Source: Paenibacillus antri (GTDB taxonomy: Bacteria; Bacillota; Bacilli; Paenibacillales; YIM-B00363). Taken from it: a stretch of 64,000 bases of DNA. The stretch is taken from contig NZ_VCIW01000026.1 of assembly GCF_005765165.1 (NCBI RefSeq), positions 1 to 64,000 on the forward strand, in the 5' to 3' direction. The notes below the pieces were generated by a model, which saw only the letters and a program-made list of their open reading frames with translations, was not told the origin of the DNA and made no database searches. Positions 53,449-62,034 of this stretch are shown one piece after another. The number at the start of each line of letters is the position of its first letter. Position 1 is the first letter of the stretch. The translations under genes and the position numbers were made by a program.

Positions 53449-53793
53449 ATGAAGAACAATACGTTATTCGAAATGTTGGCCGAACCGAACCGCCGCGCCA
53501 TTCTCGAACGGTTACGGCGGAAGGAGCATACGGTCGGCGAGTTGGTCGCGGCGTCCGGCCTTAGTCAACCCGGCGTCTCCAAGCATCTGCGCTTGATGCG
53601 AGAGGCGGGCCTCGTCGTCGTGCGCCGTTCAGGCCGGGAGCAGCTTTACAGCCTGCGGCCCGAGCCGCTGCGCGAACTGGACGATTGGCTGCAGCCGTAC
53701 CGACGCTTCTGGTCCTCCAAGCTGGATCGACTCGAGCGAAGCTTGGACGAAGAAGCCGCCGGTCCGGCATCCATCGACAAGGACAAGGAGTGA
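53449..53793 (+). CDS. ArsR family transcriptional regulator (leaderless)
   Basis: A 114-residue winged helix: MLAEPNRRAILERLRRKEHTVGELVAASGLSQPGVSKHLRLMREAGLVVVRRSGREQLY. No metal-site cysteines, so it is the class that pairs with SRPBCC/AHSA1 proteins. No ribosome site lies upstream; the -10 box is 7 bases from the ATG. Next gene starts 5 bp after the stop. Confidence 0.9.
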   Translation: MKNNTLFEMLAEPNRRAILERLRRKEHTVGELVAASGLSQPGVSKHLRLMREAGLVVVRRSGREQLYSLRPEPLRELDDWLQPYRRFWSSKLDRLERSLDEEAAGPASIDKDKE

Positions 53794-53798
53794 AGGGA

Positions 53799-54272
53799 TT
53801 GTTAGCGAAAATTACGAAAACCGAATCCGGTCACCTGGCCGAATTCAAGAGAACGCTGAAGCACCCGCCGGAACGGGTATGGGCGATGCTGACCGTCAAC
53901 GAAAAACTGTCGACCTGGTTTTCCGAGCTGCGAATCGAGGACCTTCGCGAGGGAGGCACGATCTCGTTCGACCTAGGCGACGGGACGTTCGAGGAAATGA
54001 AGATCCTCGAATTGAAGCCCTTCTCGGCGCTCGAATACACTTGGGGGAACGATCGGGTGAGGTTCGAGCTGTCGCCCGCGGCGGACGGCGGCACTTCTCT
54101 GACGCTGAAGGAATTCATCGGCGAGGTCAACGCCCACACACCGAGAGATCTCGCGGGCTGGGACGTATGCCTCGACGTCGTCGAAGCGCTCCTCGACGAC
54201 CGCGACTTCGGCGACCGCAAGACGGCGTGGGAGCCGAAATACGAAGCCTACAAGCGAGCGTTGGAGGGCTAG
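53799..54272 (+). CDS. SRPBCC/AHSA1-family protein
   Basis: A 157-residue helix-grip protein (FKRTLKHPPERVWAMLTVNEKLSTWF, TLKEFIGEVNAHTPRDLAGWDVCLDVVEALL); such proteins bind hydrophobic ligands and are often encoded with an ArsR partner. TTG start chosen because AAGGAG, inside the end of the upstream gene, lies 8 bases away, whereas the in-frame GTG overlaps it. Function unknown. No clear terminator follows; a GC-rich palindrome at 54289 separates it from the convergent ger operon. Confidence 0.85.
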   Translation: MLAKITKTESGHLAEFKRTLKHPPERVWAMLTVNEKLSTWFSELRIEDLREGGTISFDLGDGTFEEMKILELKPFSALEYTWGNDRVRFELSPAADGGTSLTLKEFIGEVNAHTPRDLAGWDVCLDVVEALLDDRDFGDRKTAWEPKYEAYKRALEG

Positions 54273-54288
54273 AGCCGCTGCGTCGCCC

Positions 54289-54316
54289 GCATGCCCCGGC
54301 GATCGCCGGGGCGTGC
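54289..54316. repeat. Perfect GC-rich palindrome between convergent genes
   Basis: GCATGCCCCGGC-GATC-GCCGGGGCGTGC, one mismatch (G-T) only; neither side has a T tract. It may be a rho-independent-like stall for convergent transcripts. Confidence 0.6.
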
Positions 54317-54322
54317 GCAAGC

Positions 54323-55480
54323 TTAATTCGCCATTGCCCGATTTTTAATATTGCCCGTTCGGTTGATCTTTACCTCGACGCGAATATCCTTCAACGACTC
54401 CGGCGTAAGCTCGAGTCCCCCTTGGCTCCGAAGGCTCTTCCACTCCCGGTTTTTCTGCCGATACATAGCGGGCTCCAGCCGAAGCAAGTCCGCGTCTCGT
54501 TTCAGCCCCTCGTCGTACAAGCGACGAATCTGCTTCCGAACCTTCTCCTCCGCTTCCTTCTCCATCTCCGATTCCGTCTTGGGGGCCATCGACAGAATGA
54601 GCGCACCCGACAGTTTCACGTCGAGGGAGAACTCCGCCCTTCCGTTCCGGACCCGAGGATGAACGATCGTTTTCGGGTTTTCCAGAACGACGGCGGACTG
54701 GATCTCTCCCCCCGAATACAAAATCAGCGGCCCCCGATACGACTCCGGTTCGATCCAAGACAGCCCCTGTAAGTCATCTAGATTATACCGCCCCAGCAGC
54801 TTATGCTCTTTCATGGCGAACGCGCCGTCGACCATAAGCATTTCCTGAGGCCGATCGCCTTTTTTCCAACGGTTTTCCGATAAAGCGATTGAAGGGAGGA
54901 GCACCGTGCGACCCGGCTCTTGCATCTCCAACGTAAACCTGCGAATGCTCATCGGCCGGACGACGGACATCTGCTTGTACGTTTCCAGCGGTTGGTGCAG
55001 AACGGATACGGCCGGCGAAAAGGTAAAGATCGACGAAGTGCTGAAGATCTTGTCGATGGGCTTCGAGGTCCCGAAGAGCCATGGCGTATACCGGAGCTCG
55101 TAGTACCTGCCTTGAAACTCGTACACCTGCTTCATCGCGTCGCCGTCCTTCAGCACCTTCTCGCCGATCACGACGGCGTTAACATGCCCGTAGAAGATCC
55201 GGAGCTGCGAGGTGTGGTACAAATCTTCGATCGCGTTGATGAGGGTACGGCCCCGGCCGATGCCTACCCAAGCCTGCGCCTGTCCCGATTTCCCCGACTC
55301 GGACTTCGCGACGGAGGCGAAATCCAGCATTTGGCCGTACACGACGAATTCGCCGTCTTGAAGATCGTATCCGATCGCGGTTAAATAATTGATCTCCTGC
55401 AAGTCTTTAATATCCCAGCAGCCTGTTAGGAGCAAAGGAAGAAGACATAACGTCAACGCCGTCTTCGCGAACCCAAGCAT
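54323..55480 (-). CDS. gerC: Spore germination protein GerC (Ger(x)C lipoprotein)
   Basis: A 385-residue lipoprotein (signal ending LLLTGC, Cys at about residue 21, followed by WDIKDLQEINYLTAIGYD, the GerC signature) with three domains of mixed alpha/beta. GerC is anchored on the outer face of the inner spore membrane as part of the germinant receptor. Its ATG overlaps the gerA stop (TGATG), so translation is coupled. Ribosome site GAGGGGG. Confidence 0.93.
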   Translation of the reverse strand: MLGFAKTALTLCLLPLLLTGCWDIKDLQEINYLTAIGYDLQDGEFVVYGQMLDFASVAKSESGKSGQAQAWVGIGRGRTLINAIEDLYHTSQLRIFYGHVNAVVIGEKVLKDGDAMKQVYEFQGRYYELRYTPWLFGTSKPIDKIFSTSSIFTFSPAVSVLHQPLETYKQMSVVRPMSIRRFTLEMQEPGRTVLLPSIALSENRWKKGDRPQEMLMVDGAFAMKEHKLLGRYNLDDLQGLSWIEPESYRGPLILYSGGEIQSAVVLENPKTIVHPRVRNGRAEFSLDVKLSGALILSMAPKTESEMEKEAEEKVRKQIRRLYDEGLKRDADLLRLEPAMYRQKNREWKSLRSQGGLELTPESLKDIRVEVKINRTGNIKNRAMAN

Positions 55481-56928
55481 CAGGACCCCCTCTTCTTCTG
55501 GCGCGTGCCGTCCACCGTGTCCAGCATGTCCGGACGCTTGTTCTTCTTCACCCAAGGTACTCGACTGAACACCAATATCACGTCTTTCCATGTCACGGGC
55601 GACAGCGGCGCAAGGTACGGCAAGCCGAAGGAACTTAACGATGCAAGATAGAGCAGGACGCCCATGATCGATAGCATGTAGCCATACATGCCAAGGAACG
55701 AGGAGCAAATCATGATGAAGATGCGGGAGATGCTGACGGCGAAGACGAGCGTCTGGTTGACCAAGGTGAAGCTGGCCACCCCCGTAATCGCCGCGACGAC
55801 GATCAACGTCGTCGAGGCGAGACCCGCGCGAATGGCCGCTTCGCCCACTACGATCCCCCCGACGACGGCGACGGTCGAGCCGACCGCCTTCGGCAGCCGC
55901 TCCCCGGCTTCCCGGAACACCTCGAACATGCCGACCATCAGGAACGCCTCCAACGGACCGGGAAACGGGAGACCGATGCGGGACAATCCGATCGTAGCCA
56001 GCAGCGGGTAAGGAAGCTGGTCCACGTTATACGAGGTAGCCGCAATATAAAAACCGGGAAGGAGCAAGGAGATCAGCAGGCCGAAGTATCGGAAGATGAG
56101 CCCGAAGCTGGACGCCAAATACGGAAAATACGCGTCTTCGGCGGAACGAAGCATGAAAAACAAATTGCCCGGGGCGATGACGGCCGTCGGCGCTCCGTCG
56201 GCGACGACGGCGAAGCGGCCGCGGACGAGCGCATCCACGACGAAATCCGGACGGGTCGTGTAGCTGACCAAGGGAAACAAGGAGTACGAATGATCCGATA
56301 TCATTTCCTCCAAAGGGCTGCTGCCCATGAGAATATCGACGTCGATCCCTCGCAGCCGCTTGCGGGCTTCCTCGATCGTCTCGGGATTCGCGATATCCGG
56401 AATATAGAGCAGCGCAACGCCGGTTTGACTGCGCTTGCCGATCGTGAACCGTTCGCAGCATAAGGAATTGCTGCGGAGCCGCTTCCGAACCAAAGCGACG
56501 TTCGTAGCCAACTCTTCCACGAAGGCGTCCCTCGGACCCTTAATCGCCATTTCCGTGCTCGACTCTTGCGGCGGCCGCTGCGGAATGTCGGCGAGATCCA
56601 TTCCGTAGAGGGTGCCGTACCGTTCGATGTAGATGATCAATTGACCTGAAAACACCTGCCGAAGGAGGTCTTCCTTCTGCAGCCGTTTCACGTCCCATTT
56701 GTTTTCCAGCCGCATGCCTCCCTCGGTTTCCGGCAGCAACCGCTCCAACTGCGGAAGCACGATCTCATTGATTTGCATCGTCTTGATCATGCCGTCGCAA
56801 TACAACAGGTAGACGACCGCGGGGCGTTCCCTCTCCCCCAACTCGTACCGCCTCATCATGAAATCGTCGGTGTCTCGAAACATCTCGCGGATCGAATCCG
56901 GCGTCAGATCTCGGTTCGTCTCAGCCAT
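55480..56928 (-). CDS. gerA: Spore germination protein GerA
   Basis: A 482-residue GerA-family subunit: a soluble N-terminal region (1-240) with the twin alpha/beta subdomains (FGKRSQTGVALLYIPDIANP, GSSPLEEMISDHSYSLFP, TTRPDFVVDALVRGRFAVV) and five to six helices with the signature LPYPLLATIGLSRIGLPFPGPLEAFLM. It forms the channel-like subunit of the germinant receptor. Start overlaps the end of gerB by 8 bases. Confidence 0.95.
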   Translation of the reverse strand: MAETNRDLTPDSIREMFRDTDDFMMRRYELGERERPAVVYLLYCDGMIKTMQINEIVLPQLERLLPETEGGMRLENKWDVKRLQKEDLLRQVFSGQLIIYIERYGTLYGMDLADIPQRPPQESSTEMAIKGPRDAFVEELATNVALVRKRLRSNSLCCERFTIGKRSQTGVALLYIPDIANPETIEEARKRLRGIDVDILMGSSPLEEMISDHSYSLFPLVSYTTRPDFVVDALVRGRFAVVADGAPTAVIAPGNLFFMLRSAEDAYFPYLASSFGLIFRYFGLLISLLLPGFYIAATSYNVDQLPYPLLATIGLSRIGLPFPGPLEAFLMVGMFEVFREAGERLPKAVGSTVAVVGGIVVGEAAIRAGLASTTLIVVAAITGVASFTLVNQTLVFAVSISRIFIMICSSFLGMYGYMLSIMGVLLYLASLSSFGLPYLAPLSPVTWKDVILVFSRVPWVKKNKRPDMLDTVDGTRQKKRGS

Positions 56929-58024
56929 TCATCCTCACCTTCGTCCGCTTAGGGATAAGAACCAAAATAAACAGAACGCCCGCCACGACCGCCCCGAATG
57001 CAAGCGAAGACGGCAAATAGACGATCTTCATGAAATCGAGATATTGCGTATCGCTGAAAGGAAGCTCCGCGAGGACGACGAGCGCGACGCAGATCCCCGA
57101 CAGCCAGACGAGGCTTCGCTTCGCATGCGGCTTCCCGTCCGTAATGAGCTCCACCATCAAATACACCGAAACGGAAATCCGGACGAACGCGCCGGACAGC
57201 CACTGATAAATCGACAGAAAGTCTACATGCTGAATGTATCTGCCGAGCGTTACGAGCCTCCACTCTTCGAAGGCGGGATACCTCATATTCGCCGCTTCGA
57301 AGGGACCGAACTCGGCGATCGCTCCGGTCGCCGGTCCCAAAATGAGCCCTACCAGGAAGACGCCCAATAACGCGATCTTCCAAAATTTAATTTGCGCCTT
57401 CGCTTGATGCTGCAGCAATAGGAGTACGACAAGCTCCGCTAACCCGCCGCCTACGTACACGCTGCCGTCGAGAACGGGGATCCATCCGTGCTCCAATATC
57501 GGGGTCAGAAAAATATACTCCTTACGCGGGAGATTCGCGCTCATGACGAAATCCCCGAACGCGATGACGAAGGGAAGCAAGATGCCCGACACGATCGCGA
57601 TCGACCGAATGCCGAACCGAGCCGCGAAGAAGCACAGCGTCATCAAGGACAAGCTCAGCACGAGCTCCGGCGTTCGGGGCAAGTACGTCCCATGCGACCA
57701 CGAGATCGTCTCTTTCAACGTAAGGGCCGAGATGCAAAAGAGGTAGAGTAGGAAGAGCAATCGCAGCGGCGCGCTCGCGACCCGTCCGAATCGCTCCTTC
57801 ACCCACGGCAAGAGCGATTGCTGCCGGGTACGTTTCATAATAAAGCGCAGCGCCGCGATCCACGCCAAATACGGAAGGAGCGCGGCCAATACGCTGATCC
57901 ATGCGTCCCGCTTCGCTTCTTGCAGCAGCGGGGGCAACACCATAACGTGGTTCATGAGCCCCACGCCCAGCATCATGATGCAGAAGATAGGGAAAATTCC
58001 AAGACCCGCAGACTTGTTAGGCAT
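56921..58024 (-). CDS. gerB: Spore germination protein GerB (endospore germination permease)
   Basis: A 367-residue APC-superfamily permease with ten helices (LGIFPIFCIMMLGVGLMNHVMV at the start, GILLPFVIAFGDFVMSANLP, EHGWIPVLDGSVYVGGGLAELVVL). GerB binds the germinant in the receptor. First in the operon, giving the order B-A-C. The ribosome site AGGGG lies in the 3' arm of the hairpin that ends the upstream IclR transcript. Confidence 0.94.
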   Translation of the reverse strand: MPNKSAGLGIFPIFCIMMLGVGLMNHVMVLPPLLQEAKRDAWISVLAALLPYLAWIAALRFIMKRTRQQSLLPWVKERFGRVASAPLRLLFLLYLFCISALTLKETISWSHGTYLPRTPELVLSLSLMTLCFFAARFGIRSIAIVSGILLPFVIAFGDFVMSANLPRKEYIFLTPILEHGWIPVLDGSVYVGGGLAELVVLLLLQHQAKAQIKFWKIALLGVFLVGLILGPATGAIAEFGPFEAANMRYPAFEEWRLVTLGRYIQHVDFLSIYQWLSGAFVRISVSVYLMVELITDGKPHAKRSLVWLSGICVALVVLAELPFSDTQYLDFMKIVYLPSSLAFGAVVAGVLFILVLIPKRTKVRMNG

Positions 58025-58030
58025 AGAAAA

Positions 58031-58076
58031 AACCCCTCGACGGTCATAATCGTTGCCGTTATGATCACCAAGGGGC
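58031..58076 (-). terminator. Terminator-like hairpin between iclR-type gene and gerB
   Basis: On the minus strand CCCCTTGG...GATCATAA pairs with TTATGACC...GAGGGG, followed by TTTTTT. The AGGGG of the 3' arm is also the gerB ribosome site. Confidence 0.7.
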
Positions 58077-58107
58077 GGAGAAATTACTCATATATGGAAT
58101 TCTGCGA

Positions 58108-58854
58108 TTATTTCATCATCTTGCCCATGCGTCTCGCGGCCTCGATCACCTGAGGAGCGATCTCCCGCATTTTCTCCGGATCGAGCCGGTTCGACGGCCC
58201 CGACACGGCGAGCGCCGCGGCGAGCCGACCGGCGCCGGCGAAGATCGGCGCCGCCACCGCCGCCGCGCCCGGCTCCCGCTCCTCGACGCTCGTCGCGTAC
58301 CCGAGCGACCGAATATCCTCGAGGCGCCGCAAGAACGCCGCCCGATCGATCGACCCCGGCCAATCCGGTCCGTTCATCAGATTGTCCCGCACGCTCTCGT
58401 CCGCGAACGCCAGCAGCACCTTGCTGGACGCGCCCACGTACAGCGGAAGCCGAGCCCCGACCGGCGCCACCCGACGGATCGCTTGCCGGCTCTGCACCGC
58501 TTGGATTCGGATCCGTTCGTTCCCCTCGCGGATATAGAGGCTGATCGTCTCGCCGACGAGGTCCCGCAGCCGCTCCAACTCCGGCTGCAGCAGCGTTCCC
58601 AGATCGTCCGACTGCCCGGACAGCTGCGCCGACAGCTCCCATACCCGGAAGCCGAGACGGTACTTCTCCGTCGCCGCGTCGCGGACGAGGAAGCCCTTGC
58701 CCTCGAGCGAAGCGAGCAGCCGGTGGACGGTGCTCTTATGCAAGCCGACCTGCTCGGCGATTTCCGTCAACCCGAGACTCGTATGTTCGGTGAATACCAA
58801 TAAAATATCCAAGGCGCGCTCGACCGCGCGAACCGTCATTTTCCCGTCTTCCAT
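58108..58854 (-). CDS. IclR family transcriptional regulator
   Basis: A 248-residue regulator: N-terminal winged helix (VRAVERALDILLVFTEHTSLGLTEIAEQVGLHKSTVHRLLASLEGKGFLVRD) and a GAF-like effector domain (about 80-245) with LPLYVGASSKVLLAFA and the conserved Cys position replaced (typical of IclR sensors of aromatic and short organic acids). I chose ATG 58854, 8 bases after GGAGG; longer frame to 58911 lacks a site. Target genes are not evident nearby. Confidence 0.9.
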   Translation of the reverse strand: MEDGKMTVRAVERALDILLVFTEHTSLGLTEIAEQVGLHKSTVHRLLASLEGKGFLVRDAATEKYRLGFRVWELSAQLSGQSDDLGTLLQPELERLRDLVGETISLYIREGNERIRIQAVQSRQAIRRVAPVGARLPLYVGASSKVLLAFADESVRDNLMNGPDWPGSIDRAAFLRRLEDIRSLGYATSVEEREPGAAAVAAPIFAGAGRLAAALAVSGPSNRLDPEKMREIAPQVIEAARRMGKMMK

Positions 58855-59042
58855 CCGTTCTGCCTCCATCGCTGCACTCGCATTGTTCCGTGGAGTGAAA
58901 CTCATTTTCATATTATAAGTATACCACGTGAAACCGCTCCGTAAAGACGTCTTTCCGATCCCTTCGCCTCCGCCTTCCGGACCGGGCCGAATGTTACAGC
59001 CGCTTTACAATCGTCTTACAATTCCGGCAAATCCGTTGACCC

Positions 59043-59090
59043 TCGGTCGGGCCTTCCCTTACTATAAAGTTAACAGCATGAATCAAGGGG
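59043..59090 (+). promoter_or_regulatory. Promoter of the alpha/beta hydrolase gene
   Basis: TTGACC near 59036-59041 followed after 18 bases by TACTAT, then AAGGGGG before the ATG at 59100. Moderate match. Confidence 0.5.
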
Positions 59091-59099
59091 GTCGGCCCG

Positions 59100-60158
59100 A
59101 TGGAACCTATCGCAACGACGACAATGCCTCTTTCCGCCAACACATACGAAAGCGCTTCCAGTGCGCTTCCGGGTACATACGGCTCTTTACCGCTCGGTCA
59201 TCCCGGCCGACGCCGCAAGAGTCTATGGGCCTCCGTCGCCGGACTCGCCCTCGCCGTCGTCATCTTGGCGGCCGTCGGCGTCGTCGCGTTGTACGCCTAC
59301 ATCGCCTGGGTGCTCGCGCGTCCGACCGTCGCTCCGCTGCAATCCGACCCGCTCCAGGCGGCCGGCATGGCCTATGAAGACATCGCCTTCCTGTCGGATA
59401 ACGGAGCGCACCGTCTGGACGGCTGGTACATCCCTGCGTCGACCCCTTCCGGAAAAACCGTCGTCTTCTCCCACGGCTACGGCGGCAATCGCGAAGAAAT
59501 TTGGGTGCCGATCTACGAGCTTGCCCGCCTCGCGCACGATCAAGGCTTCAACGCCATCATGTTCGATTACGGCTACGTCTATAACAGCGACCGGGTCGTG
59601 ACCGGCGGCGCGAAGGAATCGAGCGATCTGCTCGGCGCCGTACGATACGCGCGCGAACGCGGCGCCGACGAGGTCGTCGTCTGGGGCTTCTCCATGGGAG
59701 CCGGCACGGCGCTCCAAGCGGCGCTCCGCACGGACGACATCGACGCCATGATTCTCGACAGCACGTTCGTGCTCGAGCCGGATACGCTGTACCATAACCT
59801 GAAGCAGTACGCGGATCTGCCGCGGGAGCCGTCCCTTACGCTGCTGCGGTGGCTGTATCCGCTTATGAACGGCTCCGGCCTCGGCGAAGTGCCGTATCAG
59901 CGAATCAAGAGCACCGCGTACGACATCCCGACGCTTATGATTCATGGTACGCTCGACGAACGATCGCCGTACGAAATCATTCGCGACATCGCCTTGAACC
60001 AGACGGCCGCGAACGAACGATCCGAGTTCTGGCTCGTCACGAACGCGACGCACGAGCTCGTCTACCGGAAGGACAAAGCCGAGTACGCCGCGCGCGCGAC
60101 GTCGTTCCTGAGCCGAGTGACGGAGCCGCCGCTCGCGACCGGCTCGTTGCGACAATGA
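59100..60158 (+). CDS. Membrane-anchored alpha/beta hydrolase
   Basis: A 352-residue protein with an N-terminal cytoplasmic tail, one transmembrane helix (about 42-70, ASVAGLALAVVILAAVGVVALYAYIAW) and an alpha/beta hydrolase domain: VVFSHGYGGNRE oxyanion loop, nucleophile Ser in VWGFSMGAGTA, Asp in HGTLDERSP, and His in NATHELVY. Substrate unknown; resembles the BAAT/serine aminopeptidase S33 hydrolases of Bacilli with a signal anchor. Start preceded by AAGGGGG at good spacing. Confidence 0.88.
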   Translation: MEPIATTTMPLSANTYESASSALPGTYGSLPLGHPGRRRKSLWASVAGLALAVVILAAVGVVALYAYIAWVLARPTVAPLQSDPLQAAGMAYEDIAFLSDNGAHRLDGWYIPASTPSGKTVVFSHGYGGNREEIWVPIYELARLAHDQGFNAIMFDYGYVYNSDRVVTGGAKESSDLLGAVRYARERGADEVVVWGFSMGAGTALQAALRTDDIDAMILDSTFVLEPDTLYHNLKQYADLPREPSLTLLRWLYPLMNGSGLGEVPYQRIKSTAYDIPTLMIHGTLDERSPYEIIRDIALNQTAANERSEFWLVTNATHELVYRKDKAEYAARATSFLSRVTEPPLATGSLRQ

Positions 60159-60181
60159 CCGGAATATCGACGGAAAAATGC

Positions 60182-60219
60182 GGGATGCTAATTCCATTAT
60201 TGTGGAATGGTGGCATCCC
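60182..60219 (+). promoter_or_regulatory. Leader hairpin before the CBO0543 gene
   Basis: GGGATGC...GCATCCC and ATTCCA...TGGAAT form a nested stem between the hydrolase stop and the next ATG. No T tract, so more likely a leader or mRNA-processing structure than a terminator. Confidence 0.5.
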
Positions 60220-60222
60220 CCG

Positions 60223-60777
60223 ATGGAGAAAGAGCGAACGATCGATTTGATCGATCGAAATACCGCCGCGATCGAAGCTTTGATTCGAGTAAAGATCGAC
60301 ATTTGGCAGGAGCGCGTCCTCTTTACAGACCTGTGGTGGCTCGGAGTCGGCCTATCCGTCGTCCCCTGGATCGTATGGTACCTTGTGCGAAAGAAGTCTA
60401 GTACCGACCGTCTGTTCTATGCCGCCCTATTTGTCGCGGTCGTCTCTCTGACGCTGGACGTATTAGGCGATCAATTCGGAATTTGGCATTATCGGTTCAA
60501 CGTCATCCCGGTCCTTCCCACCTATCTGCCATGGGATCTTACGCTGATGCCGGTAACCGTTCTCCTGCTGCTTCAGGCGAAGCCGAGCGCGAATCCTTAT
60601 GCGAAAGCGATCTTCTTCGCTCTGCTCGCTTCGTTCGTCGGCGAGCCATTGTTCGATTGGCTGGATATCTATCACCCCAAGAATTGGCGATACGTCTACT
60701 CTGTCCCGATCCAGTTTCTCATCTATCTAGGAGCCCACGCCGCGAGCCGAAGGAGCGCCTTCGAGCCGTTAGCGTAG
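60223..60777 (+). CDS. CBO0543-family membrane protein
   Basis: A 184-residue protein with about five predicted helices (WWLGVGLSVVPWIVWYLV, LFYAALFVAVVSLTLDVLG, LPWDLTLMPVTVLLLL, YSVPIQFLIYLGAHA) and the family motif NVIPVLPTYLPWDLTLMP. Function unknown. The ATG has no clear ribosome site and sits 3 bases after the leader hairpin; frames extend upstream to 60178. It may depend on the upstream hydrolase transcript. Confidence 0.75.
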   Translation: MEKERTIDLIDRNTAAIEALIRVKIDIWQERVLFTDLWWLGVGLSVVPWIVWYLVRKKSSTDRLFYAALFVAVVSLTLDVLGDQFGIWHYRFNVIPVLPTYLPWDLTLMPVTVLLLLQAKPSANPYAKAIFFALLASFVGEPLFDWLDIYHPKNWRYVYSVPIQFLIYLGAHAASRRSAFEPLA

Positions 60778-60904
60778 CGTTGCCCGCGCACGAGAAGGGT
60801 ATAACACGACGTTCAAAAAGGCGAACGTAAACTCCTTCACGTGGTAAAATGGAAGTACCGCCGACCATACTCGCCCATAATCAAGCAAGCGGCAGTAGGC
60901 CAAA

Positions 60905-60957
60905 ACAAGAAAACGGTCGGTCAGGAATAGCTCCCGATCGACCGCTTTCTTGTTTTC
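60905..60957. terminator. Bidirectional terminator between CBO0543 gene and folE
   Basis: CGGTCGGTCAGG and CCCGATCGACCG arms with CTTTCTTGTTTTC on the plus side and TTTTCTTGTTTTG on the minus side. Confidence 0.8.
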
Positions 60958-61029
60958 ATTGAGGAACTACTCTCCGTTAGTGGATTTTTATCCGCTTATG
61001 GGACAGCCCCTTCGTCTTCTCCGACCGCT

Positions 61030-61653
61030 TTATCGAATCAAGGACAGAAATTCCGCCCGCAGCGCCGCATCGGTCCGGAACCGTCCGCGCACCGCCGACG
61101 TCACCGTCTTCGCCCCCGGCTTCTTCACGCCGCGCGCGCACATGCACAGATGCTCGCCTTCGACGACGACCATCGTGCCGTGCGGCTGCAGCACCTCCTC
61201 GAAGATGTCCGCGATCTGCGACGTAATGCGCTCCTGCACCTGCAGCCTTCGCGCCACCGCCTCGACGAGCCGCGCGAACTTGCTGAGGCCCGCGATGCGC
61301 CCGCTAGGAATGTAACCGATATGGACCTCGCCGAAGAACGGAGCCATATGATGCTCGCACTGCGAGTAATAGACGATGTTCTTCACGACGACCAGCTCTT
61401 CGTGGCGTTCGTCGAACGTGACGCCGAGCACCTCGCGCGGATCGACCTCGTAGCCGGCGAAGATTTCCTCGTACATCTTGCGAACGCGCTTCGGCGTCTC
61501 GACGAGCCCTTCCCGGTCCGGGTCTTCCCCGATCAATCGAAGAATCTCGCGGATATGACCCTCGATAAGCTCTGCGTTCTCGTTCGCGCGCGAGTTGATG
61601 TAATGTTTGACATCCGCGTTCGGATTCGTCGGTTCGAATGGGTTCGCGCCCAT
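61030..61653 (-). CDS. folE: GTP cyclohydrolase I
   Basis: A 207-residue enzyme with the catalytic Zn-ligand Cys and His in QCEHHM and the second Cys in [23 protein letters not shown], and [11 protein letters not shown]. It opens GTP to dihydroneopterin triphosphate for folate (and preQ0/queuosine) synthesis. Start ATG 61653 has GGAG-like sequence upstream; a GTG three codons earlier is an alternative. It starts 27 bp after yneF, likely co-transcribed. Confidence 0.96.
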   Translation of the reverse strand: MGANPFEPTNPNADVKHYINSRANENAELIEGHIREILRLIGEDPDREGLVETPKRVRKMYEEIFAGYEVDPREVLGVTFDERHEELVVVKNIVYYSQCEHHMAPFFGEVHIGYIPSGRIAGLSKFARLVEAVARRLQVQERITSQIADIFEEVLQPHGTMVVVEGEHLCMCARGVKKPGAKTVTSAVRGRFRTDAALRAEFLSLIR

Positions 61654-61680
61654 ATTCTCCACCGCCCTTCGTCTTATGGC

Positions 61681-61914
61681 TTACTTGCGCCGCCGGCCGC
61701 CTGCGCCGGGTTGGTTCCGCAGCATCTGCTGCATCTGGTTCATCTGCTTCTGGTTGACGTTGTAGCCCATCTTCTTCGCCATCTCGCGAAGCATGTCCGG
61801 ATTGTTCTGCATCGCTTCCATCTGCTTGCGCAAGTAATAGACGCCTATGAAGAAGCCCCCGACCAGCCCGGCGACGAGCGTGACGATCGGGATGACGATG
61901 TCGTACCAAGCCAT
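61681..61914 (-). CDS. yneF: YneF-family (UPF0154) membrane protein
   Basis: A 77-residue protein: MAWYDIVIPIVTLVAGLVGGFFIGVYYLRKQM, a single transmembrane helix, followed by NPDMLREMAKKMGYNVNQKQMNQMQQMLRN. This order is the UPF0154 family, conserved in Bacilli with unknown function, commonly near replication or cell-cycle genes. Start ATG preceded by GGGTGGGG. Confidence 0.88.
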   Translation of the reverse strand: MAWYDIVIPIVTLVAGLVGGFFIGVYYLRKQMEAMQNNPDMLREMAKKMGYNVNQKQMNQMQQMLRNQPGAGGRRRK

Positions 61915-61984
61915 AAAGCACCCCACCCAACTTAGGAAAATGTTCGAAAAACTGCTTCCATCATAGCATGGACGCAGGCGCCGA

Positions 61985-62018
61985 TACAAACGGCGGGACC
62001 CGATTCGGGCCCCGCCGC
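61985..62018 (-). terminator. Intrinsic terminator of the HD-GYP gene
   Basis: On the minus strand CGGCGGGGCCCGAATCGGGT/CCCGCCG, followed by TTTGTAT; a strong hairpin but weak tail. Confidence 0.72.
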
Positions 62019-62034
62019 GACGATCGCTTTTCGG

